Source of the DNA: Rhodobacteraceae bacterium HTCC2083
GTDB lineage: Bacteria; Pseudomonadota; Alphaproteobacteria; Rhodobacterales; Rhodobacteraceae
Direction: 5' to 3'
Length of the DNA: 64,000 nt
Assembly (NCBI GenBank): GCA_000156115.1
Contig: DS995276.1
Location: 2,960,178 to 3,024,177, forward strand
Translations under genes and position numbers: made by a program
Shown here: in pieces, positions 34,632 to 44,618 of the stretch
How the letters are laid out: every line of letters begins with the position of its first letter
How positions within the stretch are numbered: the first letter of the stretch is position 1
The notes under the pieces: model-generated
What the model was told of the DNA's origin: nothing
The model's input: the letters and a program-made list of their open reading frames with translations, nothing else
The model's database searches: none

Positions 34632-34653
34632 CCTGCGTGCTGCAGCACGCAGG
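34632..34653 (-). repeat. Perfect 9-bp stem-loop between tkt and the methyltransferase
   Basis: CCTGCGTGC (34632-34640) and GCACGCAGG (34645-34653) form a 9-bp GC-rich stem with loop TGCA. On the minus strand the 3' arm ends 9 nt before the methyltransferase ATG and includes the only SD-like bases (CAGG). No T-run follows, so it is not a standard terminator. Confidence 0.7.
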
Positions 34654-34658
34654 GCACC

Positions 34659-36683
34659 TTAGCTAAGCCCCAATAGCGATTTCACTTTCGCAGCGGTCGC
34701 CACTGCTGTGATGTCAAAGTGCTCATAAAGCTCACCTGCAGGGGCGGAGGCACCAAAGCTGTCCATACCCACAAAATCTGCTTTCGCTTCGCGGCCACGC
34801 TCGCCCAAGAGCCATTGATCCCAGCCCATACGAACACCTGCTTCGACAGCAACACGCACAGGGCCGCCCGGTAGAACGCGCTTGCGATAGGATGCATCTT
34901 GTTCGGCGAAAAGCTCCATACAAGGCATGGAGACGACGCGCGTACCGATGCCGTCAGCTTGCAGCAGATCGCGCGCCGCGAGGGCGATTTCGACCTCGGA
35001 ACCGGAGGCCATGATGATTGCCTGACGCTTGTCATCCGCATCGGCCAGCACGTAGCCACCCTGTGCGGAAAGGTTCTTTGTCTTGTGCTCTAGACGCACG
35101 GTTGGCAGGTTTTGACGTGAAAGTGCCAGAACTGATGGCGTCGTTTTGCTTGTCAGCGCGACTTCCCAGCTTTCTGCGGTTTCGACAGTATCAGCGGGGC
35201 GGAACACATAAGTGTTCGGAGTGCTGCGCGAAATTGCCAGATGTTCTACAGGTTGATGCGTTGGGCCATCTTCACCCAAACCAATGCTGTCGTGGGTCAT
35301 CACGAACACGGTCGGGATCTTGGACAAAGCCGCAAGGCGCATCGCAGGGCGCGCATAATCGGTGAAACACATGAATGTGCCGCCATAGGGACGAATGCCG
35401 CCGTGCAGCGCCATGCCGTTCATTGCGGACGACATGCCATGCTCGCGAATACCCCAGTACACATAACGACCCTCGCGGTTGTCTGTGTCGAACACGCCCA
35501 TATCGCCGGTCTTGGTATTGTTTGAGCCTGTAAGGTCCGCAGAGCCACCAACCGTTTCTTGCATGATCGGGTTGATCACTTGCAACGTCATCTCGGAAGA
35601 TTTACGAGTTGCCACCTTTGGCGCGCTCTCTGTGATCTGCTTTTTAAAAGCTTTGATCGTCGCGGCCAGTTTCTTCGGCGCCTCCAGATCGTAGGCGCGT
35701 GTGAACTCTGCCTGCTTGTTGTTTGGAATGCTTGCGAAACGTTCTTTCCAAGCGGCATGCTCGGATGTGCCGCGAGCACCGATGGCTTCCCAAGCGGATT
35801 TGATGTCGTTTGGTACTTCGAATGGACCAGAGGTCCAACCATAGAGCGCCTTTGCGTCCGCCATTTGCGTGTCATCGGTCAATGCGCCGTGGCCTTTGGA
35901 GGTGTCTTGCGCCGCGTGGCCCAGTGCGATGTGTGTTTTACACGCAATCATCGACGGTTTTTTAGACTTCTTGGCGGCTGTAATCGCCGCGTCAATTTCT
36001 TCAGGGTTATGACCGTCAATTTCCTGAACGTGCCAACCGGAGGCATTAAAGCGCATCACTTGATCTGTGCGATCAGACAACTCAACCGTGCCATCGATGG
36101 TGATGTTGTTGTTGTCCCAAAGCACGATCAATTTGCCCAGCTCATGACGTCCTGCAATGCCGATCGCTTCCTGGCTGACACCTTCCATTAAGCAACCGTC
36201 GCCCGCGATCACGTATGTATTGTGATCCACGACCTTCTTGCCAAAGCGCGCGCGTTGGATTTCTTCGGCCATCGCGAACCCGACAGAATTGGCGATGCCT
36301 TGGCCCAACGGACCTGTCGTTGTCTCAATGGCATCTGCAAGGAAATTCTCCGGATGACCCGCTGTCAACGCGCCTTTTTGGCGGAAGTTCTTCACTTGAT
36401 CCAAGGTGATCTGCGCGTCACCCACCAGATAGAGCAGCGAATAAAGCAGCATAGAGCCGTGACCCGCGGACAGAATAAAGCGATCGCGATCTGCCCATAG
36501 TGGCGCGCTCGCGTCGAATTTCATGTGCTTTTCAAAAAGCACAGTCGCGACATCAGCCATGCCCATCGGCATACCTGAGTGGCCTGAATTGGCGGCATGG
36601 ATCGCGTCCAAAGTCAGCGCGCGAATAGCGGCGGATTTACTCCAGTGATCAGGATTGGCGGAGCGGAGAGCAGCAATATCCAA
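34659..36683 (-). CDS. tkt: Transketolase
   Basis: 674 aa ThDP enzyme of the pentose phosphate pathway, moving two-carbon units between sugar phosphates. ThDP/metal motif [20 protein letters not shown] (about 155-185) and the catalytic Glu in [14 protein letters not shown] (about 410). The usual family N-terminus (D-I-A-A-L-R-x-A-N-P-D-H-W) begins at a TTG codon at 36683, preceded by AAAGGA at good distance, so TTG is taken as start; an in-frame start 15 codons upstream has no SD. It lies in a block with three GAPDH genes. Confidence 0.93.
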   Translation of the reverse strand: MDIAALRSANPDHWSKSAAIRALTLDAIHAANSGHSGMPMGMADVATVLFEKHMKFDASAPLWADRDRFILSAGHGSMLLYSLLYLVGDAQITLDQVKNFRQKGALTAGHPENFLADAIETTTGPLGQGIANSVGFAMAEEIQRARFGKKVVDHNTYVIAGDGCLMEGVSQEAIGIAGRHELGKLIVLWDNNNITIDGTVELSDRTDQVMRFNASGWHVQEIDGHNPEEIDAAITAAKKSKKPSMIACKTHIALGHAAQDTSKGHGALTDDTQMADAKALYGWTSGPFEVPNDIKSAWEAIGARGTSEHAAWKERFASIPNNKQAEFTRAYDLEAPKKLAATIKAFKKQITESAPKVATRKSSEMTLQVINPIMQETVGGSADLTGSNNTKTGDMGVFDTDNREGRYVYWGIREHGMSSAMNGMALHGGIRPYGGTFMCFTDYARPAMRLAALSKIPTVFVMTHDSIGLGEDGPTHQPVEHLAISRSTPNTYVFRPADTVETAESWEVALTSKTTPSVLALSRQNLPTVRLEHKTKNLSAQGGYVLADADDKRQAIIMASGSEVEIALAARDLLQADGIGTRVVSMPCMELFAEQDASYRKRVLPGGPVRVAVEAGVRMGWDQWLLGERGREAKADFVGMDSFGASAPAGELYEHFDITAVATAAKVKSLLGLS

Positions 36684-36885
36684 AAGGGTCGTCCTTTGCG
36701 AGAAGCAGTGAGCGTTCGCGCGCTGCATATCAAGCTACGGGCAAAGATCAAGCGCGCTGTATAAGTGACTGGGTTTAAAGGGGGGAGTATTTCGCTTAGG
36801 CTTTGGCTAAAGTTTAGAAAAGCCGCACAAAGAAGCGATTCGCGTGAGACATGTGGCTAAGTTTTGAAAGACGAGGGAGAGCACG

Positions 36886-37443
36886 ATGAGCGACATCACC
36901 GAGCTCGAGCGCCGGATCAGTGCGGCGCTGGATCGAATTGGAACTGGACTGGACGGACTAGCGGACCCTGCGCCTGAGGGTCCTGATCCGGCAGAAATGC
37001 AAGCGTCCTTGGATATCGCCGCCGCACGCGCAGACGAGCTTGAAAGAGCGCTGAGCGACGAAAAGCTGGCGAATGCGCAATTGGAAGAGCGAATGAAGTC
37101 TGTGCGCGACACGGCGGATCGCCATGCTTCTGCAATGGACATTCAAGCGGCAGAGCAAAAACAGACCACAGCCAAGCTGGATAGTGAACTGCAGCGCCTG
37201 CGTCGCGCTGCTGAAGATTTGCGTCAATCGAACCTTGGATTGCGCGACGCCTTAGAGCAGGGTTTGAACGAGCCACATTTGATCAACAAAGCGATGCTTG
37301 CAGAACTCGAAACTTTGCGCGCGACACGCTCGGTCGAAATGGCGCAGGCAGATGCGGTGCTTGCCGCGCTTGAACCCATGGTGAAACGCGCAGCACAAGA
37401 TGCGGCGAAAGCTGACGATGCAAAGGAGAGCTCTAATGCCTGA
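36886..37443 (+). CDS. Coiled-coil protein upstream of zapA
   Basis: 185 aa, almost entirely alpha-helical with heptad patterning from about residue 38 (MQASLDIAAARADELERALS) to 170. No signal peptide or membrane helix. SD GAGGGAG precedes the ATG and its end overlaps the zapA start by 8 nt, so the two are coupled. A gene like this often sits before zapA in alphaproteobacteria; a scaffold role in cell division is an inference from position. Named function unknown. Confidence 0.7.
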   Translation: MSDITELERRISAALDRIGTGLDGLADPAPEGPDPAEMQASLDIAAARADELERALSDEKLANAQLEERMKSVRDTADRHASAMDIQAAEQKQTTAKLDSELQRLRRAAEDLRQSNLGLRDALEQGLNEPHLINKAMLAELETLRATRSVEMAQADAVLAALEPMVKRAAQDAAKADDAKESSNA

Positions 37444-37837
37444 AGTCTTGATTTCCATCGGCGGACGTCAATTCGAAGTGGCCTGCCAAGAAGGAGAAGA
37501 GAAGTATTTGCATTCGGCGGCGGGCATGCTCGACACAGAAGCACAAACCTTGGCAAGCCAGATCGGCCGCATTCCAGAACCACGGATGTTGTTGATGGCT
37601 GGTTTGATGCTTGCCGATAAAACCGCTGCTATGGAAGACAAAGCACGTGGGCTGGAAGAAGAGCTCGCAACCATGCGCAACGAGTTGACCGCGCTTCAAA
37701 ACAAACCGGCACCTGTACCCGAAAAAGTAGAAGTGCCCGTTATCCCAAGCCACGTCAGCGAGACCCTGGCTGAAGTCGCCGCGCGTGCAGAATCGCTCGC
37801 CGCTGCGATCGAGGAAAAAGGGCAGGCGGGGTCATAG
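37436..37837 (+). CDS. zapA: Cell division protein ZapA
   Basis: 133 aa. The N-terminal ZapA head (PEVLISIGGRQFEVACQEGE, then KYLHSAAGMLDTEAQTLAS) is followed by a long helix forming a coiled coil and a Pro-rich tail. ZapA tetramers crosslink FtsZ filaments at the Z-ring. ATG 37436 has SD AAGGAG and overlaps the upstream coiled-coil gene. Confidence 0.9.
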   Translation: MPEVLISIGGRQFEVACQEGEEKYLHSAAGMLDTEAQTLASQIGRIPEPRMLLMAGLMLADKTAAMEDKARGLEEELATMRNELTALQNKPAPVPEKVEVPVIPSHVSETLAEVAARAESLAAAIEEKGQAGS

Positions 37838-37853
37838 GGTTGGAGATTTTAGG

Positions 37854-38162
37854 ATGATTCTTCATGCCGTCTTTTGCAATGTCTTGGCGCGTGTGAGCAC
37901 TTCCGAGAGAGCTGAGGTTTTTGAGCGGTTGTCAAAGCTGAGCAAGTCGCTTGATGGCGTTCTTAGTTTCGAAGCTGGTCCTAATCGTGACTTCGAAGGC
38001 AAATCGCCTAACTATTCTGACGGGTTTGTGATCTGCTTTACTGACAGAGGCGCTCTTGCCCGGTAAGCAGAGCATCCTGAACATCTCGCACTCGGCGCAA
38101 AGCTTTGCACGATCTGCGAAGGTGGAGCGGATGGCATCATCGTCTTCGATTTAGACGTCTAA
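37854..38162 (+). pseudogene. Dabb-domain (stress-responsive A/B barrel) protein, nonsense mutation
   Basis: From ATG 37854 (GGAG upstream) the frame MILHAVFCNVLARVSTSERA ... FEAGPNRDFEGKSPNYSDGF follows the small dimeric Dabb family. At 38064-38066 a TAA interrupts GALAR; the same frame continues AEHPEHLALGAKLCTICEGG ADGIIVFDLDV to TAA 38160-38162, the normal family end. Homologs have Tyr (R-Y-x-x-H-P-E-H) at the stop, so a single change from TAT or TAC explains it. Full length would be about 102 aa. A truncated 70-aa product probably does not fold. Confidence 0.8.
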
Positions 38163-38351
38163 TCTACTCCAGCTTCGTCTTGACAGCCCACCACTTACGC
38201 CACATAAGCCCACAATCTGCGGTGGGATTCCCTTTTGCGGATGCATTTTAAATACGCACGTTTGGTGCGCGCTGTTTATGGGTAGGGTGAGAATCCCTTC
38301 GAAACGCCGGAGACGGGACCCTAGAGACGCGGAAGACAAGGAAGAACACAT

Positions 38352-39086
38352 ATGTTCGCGGTAATGAAAACCGGCGGCAAGCAATATAAAGTCCAGTCTG
38401 GCGATATGCTACGAGTGGAAAAGCTAGCGGCCGATGCGGGTGAAACTGTACAATTCAACGAGATTTTGATGCTGGGCGGCGACAAGACTGTCGTCGGTGC
38501 ACCTATGGTTGACGGCGCTGCCGTTCAGGCCGAGGTTGTGGACCAGATCAAAGGCGAAAAAGTTATCAACTTCGTCAAACGTCGTCGTAAGCACGGCTCT
38601 CAGCGTACAAAAGGTCACCGTCAGAAGCTGACTTTGGTACGTATTGGTGACATCCTTGCGTCCGGTGGCGACAAGTCCGGTGTCAAAGCTGCGATTGGTG
38701 CAGGTTCTGTTGCTGGTGTGGCCGTGGCCGCAGTTGCAGCGAAAGCCGCGCCTAAAAAGGTAGCAGCACCTAAGAAAGAAGCATCTGCGAAGAAAGCAGC
38801 AGCTCCTAAGAAGGCAGAGGCGGCTCCAGCAGCTGAGGTCGCAGGCGTAGAGCCCACAAACCTCCTGAAAGAAGCACGCGGCGGTCAACCTGATGATCTT
38901 AAGAAGATCAGCGGCGTTGGTCCAAAGCTCGAAGGTGTTCTGCACGAAATTGGTGTTTTCCACTTCGACCAAATCTCAGCATGGGGCCCAGCAGAGATCG
39001 CCCATATGGATGATCGTCTGTCTTTCAAAGGCCGCATTGAACGTGATGACTGGATTGCGCAAGCAACTCAGTTCGCAGCAGAATAA
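38352..39086 (+). CDS. rplU: Ribosomal protein bL21 with C-terminal helix-hairpin-helix extension
   Basis: 244 aa against about 103 for ordinary bL21. Residues 1-105 are the ribosomal protein (MFAVMKTGGKQYKVQSGDML, VKRRRKHGSQRTKGHRQKLT). An Ala/Lys-rich linker of AAPKK-type repeats (about 125-165) leads to a helix-hairpin-helix domain (GGQPDDLKKISGVGPKLEGV, about 178-244) like that appended to NuoE and other proteins in alphaproteobacteria. It starts the rplU-rpmA unit, 16 nt before rpmA. The extension should sit outside the ribosome; its role is unknown. Confidence 0.93.
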   Translation: MFAVMKTGGKQYKVQSGDMLRVEKLAADAGETVQFNEILMLGGDKTVVGAPMVDGAAVQAEVVDQIKGEKVINFVKRRRKHGSQRTKGHRQKLTLVRIGDILASGGDKSGVKAAIGAGSVAGVAVAAVAAKAAPKKVAAPKKEASAKKAAAPKKAEAAPAAEVAGVEPTNLLKEARGGQPDDLKKISGVGPKLEGVLHEIGVFHFDQISAWGPAEIAHMDDRLSFKGRIERDDWIAQATQFAAE

Positions 39087-39101
39087 GAGGAGCACGACCC
39101 C

Positions 39102-39371
39102 ATGGCACATAAAAAAGCAGGTGGTTCATCCCGTAACGGTCGCGACTCAGCAGGTCGTCGTCTTGGTGTAAAACTTTACGGTGGCCAAGCGGCAATCGCG
39201 GGTAACATCATCGTTCGCCAGCGTGGTACGAAGTTCTGGCCAGGCGAAGGCGTTGGCCTTGGTAAAGATCACACGATCTTTGCAACAGCCGACGGCGCGG
39301 TGAAATTCCACAAAGGCCTCAAAGGCCGTACATTTATTTCGGTTCTTCCAGTGGCGGAGGCCGCTGAGTAA
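39102..39371 (+). CDS. rpmA: Ribosomal protein bL27
   Basis: 89 aa. The N-terminus [20 protein letters not shown] is the conserved flexible tail reaching the peptidyl-transferase centre, followed by [20 protein letters not shown] and [12 protein letters not shown]. It has no cleaved leader as in Firmicutes. It lies 15 nt after rplU and is followed by a strong terminator. Confidence 0.96.
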   Translation: MAHKKAGGSSRNGRDSAGRRLGVKLYGGQAAIAGNIIVRQRGTKFWPGEGVGLGKDHTIFATADGAVKFHKGLKGRTFISVLPVAEAAE

Positions 39372-39401
39372 TACGCCGTTATAAGTGTCTAAGACATTTC
39401 A

Positions 39402-39431
39402 GGGATCGGCGGACACGCCGGTCCCTTTTTT
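39402..39431 (+). terminator. Rho-independent terminator after rpmA
   Basis: GGGATCGGCG and CGCCGGTCCC form a 10-bp stem (one T-G pair) with loop GACA, followed by TTTTTT. It ends the rplU-rpmA transcript. Confidence 0.92.
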
Positions 39432-39467
39432 CGTTTTGGCTCTAGGGATGTTTGGGAGGGCTTCACA

Positions 39468-40028
39468 ATGACTGATATTCAGAACCGGGCAGTTCTTCAT
39501 GGCCGCGACGTTTTGCTTCGTTCTGCTCGGCAGGGGGATGAAAACGCGTTTATAAGCGCCGGGCAACACGCAGAAATTGCCAAGATGTACGGCGTGGCTG
39601 ATGCGCAAGATGGCCCTATTTCGCCTGAGCGCGCTGCAAATTGGCTAAAGAGCCAAATGGAAACGCCGTTTGCTTGGGTGATTGAACACGCAGAAACACT
39701 CATCGGCGCCTTGCGCTTCCATTCGCACGATCAAACGGATCGGCGCGCCTCGTTTGCGATTGGACTGTTTTCACCGACGTATCTGAATAAAGGGCTAGGC
39801 TCTGAAGCAATGAGTTTGGCTTTTGAACACGGATTTAACGCGATGAATTTGCACCGCATTTCTTTGCGTGTTTTGCATTTCAACGCACGGGCAATTACCG
39901 CTTATCAAAAGCTTGGCTTCGTCATCGAAGGACGTGAACGTCACTCTGCACGTATCGGCATGGAGTGGCATGATGATATGATCATGGGACTTCTCAAGCC
40001 TGAATTTTTTGCGAAAAGGGGTGTTTGA
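39468..40028 (+). CDS. GNAT-family N-acetyltransferase (RimJ/RimL-like)
   Basis: 186 aa. The acetyl-CoA motif region is FAIGLFSPTYLNKGLGSEAM, then NLHRISLRVLHFNARAITAY QKLGF, typical for RimJ/RimL-type GNATs that acetylate protein N-termini, amines or antibiotics. SD GGGAGG precedes the ATG. It ends one base before the LysE-type gene, and a second GNAT gene follows, forming a three-gene row. Confidence 0.85.
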   Translation: MTDIQNRAVLHGRDVLLRSARQGDENAFISAGQHAEIAKMYGVADAQDGPISPERAANWLKSQMETPFAWVIEHAETLIGALRFHSHDQTDRRASFAIGLFSPTYLNKGLGSEAMSLAFEHGFNAMNLHRISLRVLHFNARAITAYQKLGFVIEGRERHSARIGMEWHDDMIMGLLKPEFFAKRGV

Positions 40029-40029
40029 T

Positions 40030-40632
40030 ATGTCTGTTGCAGCAGGAGCATTCCTTGTCTTCGCCGCCTCGCAGGTCGGCACGCCGGGTCCCGCGAATAT
40101 GGCGCTTATGGCCACAGGCGCGCGCTTTGGGTTCAAGGCCGCCCTTCCATTTGTCGCCGGTGTCGCGCTTGGCAAGCAGCTTATCATCTGGCCCATTGGA
40201 TTTGGCTTGATGAGCTTAGCTGAGAGCATGCCGATTCTGTTCGTTGCCCTTAAATACATTTCGGCCGCCTATATCATTTGGCTTGCTTGGAAGGTCGCCA
40301 ACTTGCGCCTTAACACGCAATCTGAAGCAAAAGTGCCGGGTTTCGCTGCGGGGTTGATCGTGCATCCGCTTAATCCCAAAGCATGGGCGATGATTGTGGG
40401 TGGCTTTACGGCTTTCGTCACCCCCGGCACACCAACGCTTGAAGCAACGGCAATTATCGCCGCGTGCCTGTTGGGATGCCAGATCGTGCTGCACCCAATT
40501 TGGACTTTTGCAGGTCACAAAATTGCACAATCCGTCGCGGGCACGTGGGCGGAAACCTATCTTATGTGGACCTTAGCTGCGCTTACAGTCGCGTCGGTCC
40601 TTTTCGTTTTGTTTGGAGGCGCAACAGCATGA
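40030..40632 (+). CDS. LysE/RhtB-family exporter
   Basis: 200 aa with six hydrophobic helices and the N-terminal LysE signature SQVGTPGPANMALMATGARF GFKAALPF. Such proteins export amino acids or derivatives. ATG 40030 follows AAAAGGGG and overlaps nothing, but starts one base after the GNAT stop. A GNAT-LysE-GNAT row suggests acetylation and export of small amines; inference only. Confidence 0.87.
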   Translation: MSVAAGAFLVFAASQVGTPGPANMALMATGARFGFKAALPFVAGVALGKQLIIWPIGFGLMSLAESMPILFVALKYISAAYIIWLAWKVANLRLNTQSEAKVPGFAAGLIVHPLNPKAWAMIVGGFTAFVTPGTPTLEATAIIAACLLGCQIVLHPIWTFAGHKIAQSVAGTWAETYLMWTLAALTVASVLFVLFGGATA

Positions 40633-41168
40633 ATGCGATGAGACAAACCCCGCAAACTGTGATTAACGGCGGTATTTTGATGCTCCGCCCACTGAAAACT
40701 GCGGATGCGGGCCTGATCGAGCTCTATACCAGCGATGTGCGCGTTGCCAAAATGACCAGCAACATTCCTCATCCTTTGCCCCCGGGTGCCACAGAGGCGC
40801 TCATCGCGCGCGCAGGTGATGTTGCGCATCAGCAAGAGATCTGGGCGCTCGATCTTAGCGCGCAAGACGGACCGGATCTGATCGGCCTTATCGCGCTTAA
40901 TCGGTTGGATGAGGATCAAGCGGAACTGACGGGATGGGTTTCACCTGCCTATTGGAACACCGGCGCGGCCTCTGATGCGGTTGCCGCACTCATCAACGCC
41001 AATCCACTGGGGAACAAGACGTTCTTTGCATCGATCTTTCAGGACAATCCCGCTTCTGCCAAAGTGCTCACAAGAGCTGGGTTCGACTATATTGGCGATG
41101 CGGAGACCCACAGCGTCGCGCGCGCTGCCAATGTGCCCACATGGACCTATTTGCGCAAACTCGGCTAA
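40629..41168 (+). CDS. GNAT-family N-acetyltransferase
   Basis: 179 aa. LRPLKTADAGLIELYTSDVR and the C-terminal NPASAKVLTRAGFDYIGDAE are RimJ/RimL-type GNAT features; the CoA loop (AYWNTGAASDAVAALI) lacks the usual Q/R-x-x-G-x-G/A pattern in full, so activity may be altered. ATG 40629 overlaps the LysE stop (ATGA), with GGAGG upstream. It lies 38 nt before obgE. Confidence 0.82.
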   Translation: MNAMRQTPQTVINGGILMLRPLKTADAGLIELYTSDVRVAKMTSNIPHPLPPGATEALIARAGDVAHQQEIWALDLSAQDGPDLIGLIALNRLDEDQAELTGWVSPAYWNTGAASDAVAALINANPLGNKTFFASIFQDNPASAKVLTRAGFDYIGDAETHSVARAANVPTWTYLRKLG

Positions 41169-41206
41169 GCGCGTAGACCGCGCGGTAAGCAATAGAAAGC
41201 ACTGAC

Positions 41207-42244
41207 ATGAAATTTCTCGATCTGGCCAAAGTTTACATTCGCAGTGGCGGCGGTGGTGGGGGATCTGTCAGCTTTCGCCGTGAGAAATTTATTGAATACG
41301 GCGGCCCAAATGGTGGCGACGGTGGCTGCGGTGGCTCAGTTTGGGTTGAAACCGTAGATGGTTTGAACACACTTATCGATTTTCGCTATCAGCAGCATTT
41401 CTTTGCCAAGAGCGGTCAACCAGGCATGGGACAGGGCCGTACGGGTAAAGATGGTGATGACATCATTCTGCGCGTACCGGTTGGCACCGAGGTCATGGAT
41501 GAAGATCAAGAAACGGTCATCGCAGATATGACCGAGCTGGGTCAGCGGGTTTTGATCGCCAAAGGTGGCAACGGCGGTTTTGGGAACCTGCATTTCAAAT
41601 CTGCAACCAACCAAGCACCACGTCGCGCCAACCCCGGTCAGGAAGGGGTGGAGCGTACGATCTGGCTGCGCCTTAAACTCATCGCGGATGTGGGTCTTTT
41701 GGGTCTGCCGAACGCTGGTAAATCCACGTTCTTGGCAGCGACCTCAAACGCGCGACCAAAGATTGCAGATTATCCGTTCACCACATTGCATCCGAACCTC
41801 GGCGTCGTTGGCGTTGATAACGTTGAATTTGTTGTCGCTGACATCCCAGGCCTTATTGAGGGTGCGCATGAAGGCGTCGGTCTTGGCGTGCGTTTCTTGG
41901 GTCATGTGGAGCGATGCGCAGTCTTGTTGCATTTGATTGATGGGACGTCTGAAAACATCGCGGATGACTACAACACCATCATTGGTGAGCTTGAAGCTTA
42001 CGGTGGAGAGCTGGCCGAAAAGCCGCGCGTCACTGTGCTCAACAAAGTCGACGCACTTGATGCAGAGATGCGCGCAGAAGCGAAAGCCGTATTAGAAGAG
42101 GCATCCGGCGGTCCTGTTATGGAAATGTCAGGGGCTGCGAAGCTGGGCACGACAGAGGTTCTGCGCGCCTTGAGAGCAGAGATCGATGACAACCGACTGC
42201 GCGCACATTTGGGAGAGGCGGAGGATACGCCGTGGCAACCTTAA
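41207..42244 (+). CDS. obgE: GTPase ObgE/CgtA
   Basis: 345 aa. The Gly-rich Obg domain (1-158, with [20 protein letters not shown]) is followed by a G domain with G1 GLPNAGKST (about 167), G3 DIPGL and G4 NKVD. It binds the 50S subunit and takes part in ribosome assembly and stringent control. It is shorter than forms with a C-terminal OCT domain, as usual in alphaproteobacteria. Its end overlaps proB by 13 nt. Confidence 0.95.
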   Translation: MKFLDLAKVYIRSGGGGGGSVSFRREKFIEYGGPNGGDGGCGGSVWVETVDGLNTLIDFRYQQHFFAKSGQPGMGQGRTGKDGDDIILRVPVGTEVMDEDQETVIADMTELGQRVLIAKGGNGGFGNLHFKSATNQAPRRANPGQEGVERTIWLRLKLIADVGLLGLPNAGKSTFLAATSNARPKIADYPFTTLHPNLGVVGVDNVEFVVADIPGLIEGAHEGVGLGVRFLGHVERCAVLLHLIDGTSENIADDYNTIIGELEAYGGELAEKPRVTVLNKVDALDAEMRAEAKAVLEEASGGPVMEMSGAAKLGTTEVLRALRAEIDDNRLRAHLGEAEDTPWQP

Positions 42245-43332
42245 GCACTGCCGAACGCGTAGTGATCAAGATTGGCTCGGCGTTGTTGGTCGAGAATGGT
42301 CGTTTGCGCGCAGATTGGTTGACGGGGCTCGCGAAAGATGTGGCAATGTTGCGTGCGCGCAAGGTAGACGTCGTCTTAGTCTCCTCAGGCTCTATCGCAT
42401 TGGGGCGCGGGGCGCTTGGATTGCCGAATACTGCGCTTGCCCTGGAGCAAAGCCAAGCGGCGGCGGCTGTTGGGCAGATTCGCCTTGCGCGCGCCTATGA
42501 GGAAGCGCTGGCTCCGTATAATATCACCGCCGCACAAGTGCTTGTGACATTAGAAGACAGCGCAAATAGGCGGCGTTATTTGAACTCGCGTGCGACACTA
42601 GAGCAGCTTTTGACTCTTGGCGCGGTACCAATCGTCAATGAAAATGACACTGTAGCTACGGATGAAATCCGCTTTGGCGACAATGATCGTTTGGCCGCGC
42701 AAGTAGCCGTCACTGTTGGCGCGGATCATTTGATTTTGCTCTCGGACGTCGATGGCCTATATACTGCGAACCCAGCGCTGGACCCTGCTGCGACCCGCTT
42801 TGAAACCGTGGAGGCAATCACACCAGAGATCGAAGAGATGGCGGGTGATCCGACGTCAGGTCTGTCTAAAGGCGGTATGAAAACGAAGGTGATGGCGGCC
42901 AAAACTGCGATGGCTGCGGGCTGCGCGATGATCATTTCCGAAGGTTCGGTCTTGCGCCCAATCCGGGCGTTAGAGGCGGGGGCGAAGGCCACGCGATTTG
43001 TTGCTCAAACGGATCCCCATTTGGCGCGCAAAGCGTGGATATTCGCGATGAAGCCACGTGGTGCCGTGCGTTTAGATGCGGGGGCGGCCAAAGCGCTCGC
43101 GGCGGGTAAATCGTTGTTGCCTGCGGGGGTGGTCGCGGTTATCGGTCAATTTGAGCGTGGCGATAGTATTGCGATTGAAGGGCCGAACGGGCACACATTG
43201 GGCTATGGGTTGACCCGTTACACCAGCGTTGAAGCTGACGAGATCAAAGGTCATCGCAGCACTGAAATTGAAGATATTCTAGGGTATGCGGGACGCGCAG
43301 CCCTTATTCACAGAGACGATATGGCGATTTAA
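42232..43332 (+). CDS. proB: Glutamate 5-kinase
   Basis: 366 aa, first step of proline synthesis (ATP-dependent phosphorylation of glutamate). Amino-acid-kinase domain with [14 protein letters not shown] and [14 protein letters not shown], then [19 protein letters not shown]; a PUA domain fills about 275-355. The start is GTG 42232 within the end of obgE, with GGAGG at good distance, indicating translational coupling. proA follows after 14 nt. Confidence 0.95.
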   Translation: MATLSTAERVVIKIGSALLVENGRLRADWLTGLAKDVAMLRARKVDVVLVSSGSIALGRGALGLPNTALALEQSQAAAAVGQIRLARAYEEALAPYNITAAQVLVTLEDSANRRRYLNSRATLEQLLTLGAVPIVNENDTVATDEIRFGDNDRLAAQVAVTVGADHLILLSDVDGLYTANPALDPAATRFETVEAITPEIEEMAGDPTSGLSKGGMKTKVMAAKTAMAAGCAMIISEGSVLRPIRALEAGAKATRFVAQTDPHLARKAWIFAMKPRGAVRLDAGAAKALAAGKSLLPAGVVAVIGQFERGDSIAIEGPNGHTLGYGLTRYTSVEADEIKGHRSTEIEDILGYAGRAALIHRDDMAI

Positions 43333-43346
43333 ACTCGGAGGCCGTG

Positions 43347-44612
43347 ATGAAAGATTTTGATAATATTCCGGCCTTGATGGCCGACATAGGCGCGCGTGCG
43401 AAAGCCGCCTCTGCCGTACTTGCGAGCGCAAGTGCAGAACGCAAACATGCCGCCTTGATCGGTGCTGCGGATGCGGTTTGGAAGACCCGTGAAGCGATCA
43501 TCGCTGCAAACCTCCTCGATTTGGAATATGGACGCAACAAAGGCCTCTCTGATGCGATGATGGACCGTTTGATGCTCGACGAAGAGCGCATCCAAGGGAT
43601 CGTTGACGGGCTGCGCTCAGTGGCCGAACAGGCTGATCCTGTTGGGGAAATACTTGCGCAATGGGATATGCCGTCCGGTTTGAACATCCGCCGCGTGCGC
43701 ACACCTTTGGGTGTTATCGGCGTCATCTATGAAAGCCGTCCTAACGTCACGGCGGACGCGGGGGCTTTGTGTCTCAAGTCCGGCAATGCGGTGATCTTGC
43801 GCGGCGGTTCTGAGAGCTTTCATAGCTCCGGCGCAATCCACTCAGCAATGGTCGATGGTGCGGTGAAAGCCGGGCTGCCTGCGGACGGCATTCAATTGGT
43901 GCCAACGCGTGATCGCGCGGCCGTGCAAGAAATGCTGACTATGACTGACGCGATTGATGTAATTGTGCCGCGCGGGGGCAAGGGCCTTGTTGGCCTCGTA
44001 CAACGCGAAGCGCGCGTGCCTGTGTTCGCGCATCTTGAGGGCATCGTGCATATCTTTGTCGATGCGGCAGCGGATCCGGCCAAGACTCTGGACGTGGTGC
44101 TGAACGCCAAGACCCGTCGCACAGGGATTTGCGGGTCAGCGGAGTGTTTGCTGATCCACAAGGACGTTATTGATACGATTGGCCAAGATCTTGTGCGCGC
44201 GTTGATAGATGCAGGTGTCGAGGTGCGCGCAGAGGGCGCAGTGGCAGAAATCACGGGTACGACGCCCGCCACTGCGGATGATTTCGGCCAAGAATTTTTG
44301 GATATGATCATTGCTGCTAAAGTCGTGGAGGATTGCGACGCAGCGATCGCGCATATCCGCACGTTCGGTTCGAACCATACCGATTGCATCATGACAGAGG
44401 ATGATCGCGCTGCGGCGCAGTTCTTTAGTCAGCTTGATAGTGCGATTTTGATGCGCAATGCCTCCACCCAGTTTGCGGATGGTGGGGAGTTCGGCATGGG
44501 GGCTGAAATTGGCATCGCGACGGGTAAGATGCACGCGCGCGGACCTGTCGGTGCCGCGCAATTGACAAGCTTCAAATACCTTGTTGAAGGTGATGGCGCG
44601 ACACGTGCGTAG
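43347..44612 (+). CDS. proA: Gamma-glutamyl phosphate reductase
   Basis: 421 aa NADPH enzyme that reduces the ProB product to glutamate semialdehyde. The active-site Cys lies in [12 protein letters not shown] (near 262), and [29 protein letters not shown] is the family core. ATG 43347 follows SD GGAGG; an in-frame GTG one codon earlier is the alternative. The two proline enzymes work as a pair and are cotranscribed. The gene ends 6 nt before the convergent chpT. Confidence 0.95.
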   Translation: MKDFDNIPALMADIGARAKAASAVLASASAERKHAALIGAADAVWKTREAIIAANLLDLEYGRNKGLSDAMMDRLMLDEERIQGIVDGLRSVAEQADPVGEILAQWDMPSGLNIRRVRTPLGVIGVIYESRPNVTADAGALCLKSGNAVILRGGSESFHSSGAIHSAMVDGAVKAGLPADGIQLVPTRDRAAVQEMLTMTDAIDVIVPRGGKGLVGLVQREARVPVFAHLEGIVHIFVDAAADPAKTLDVVLNAKTRRTGICGSAECLLIHKDVIDTIGQDLVRALIDAGVEVRAEGAVAEITGTTPATADDFGQEFLDMIIAAKVVEDCDAAIAHIRTFGSNHTDCIMTEDDRAAAQFFSQLDSAILMRNASTQFADGGEFGMGAEIGIATGKMHARGPVGAAQLTSFKYLVEGDGATRA

Positions 44613-44618
44613 TCGCTT

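Noticed and set aside
38825-38900. AAPKK repeats in rplU as a possible CRISPR-like or satellite repeat
   Set aside because: They are in-frame codons of a low-complexity linker with irregular spacing.
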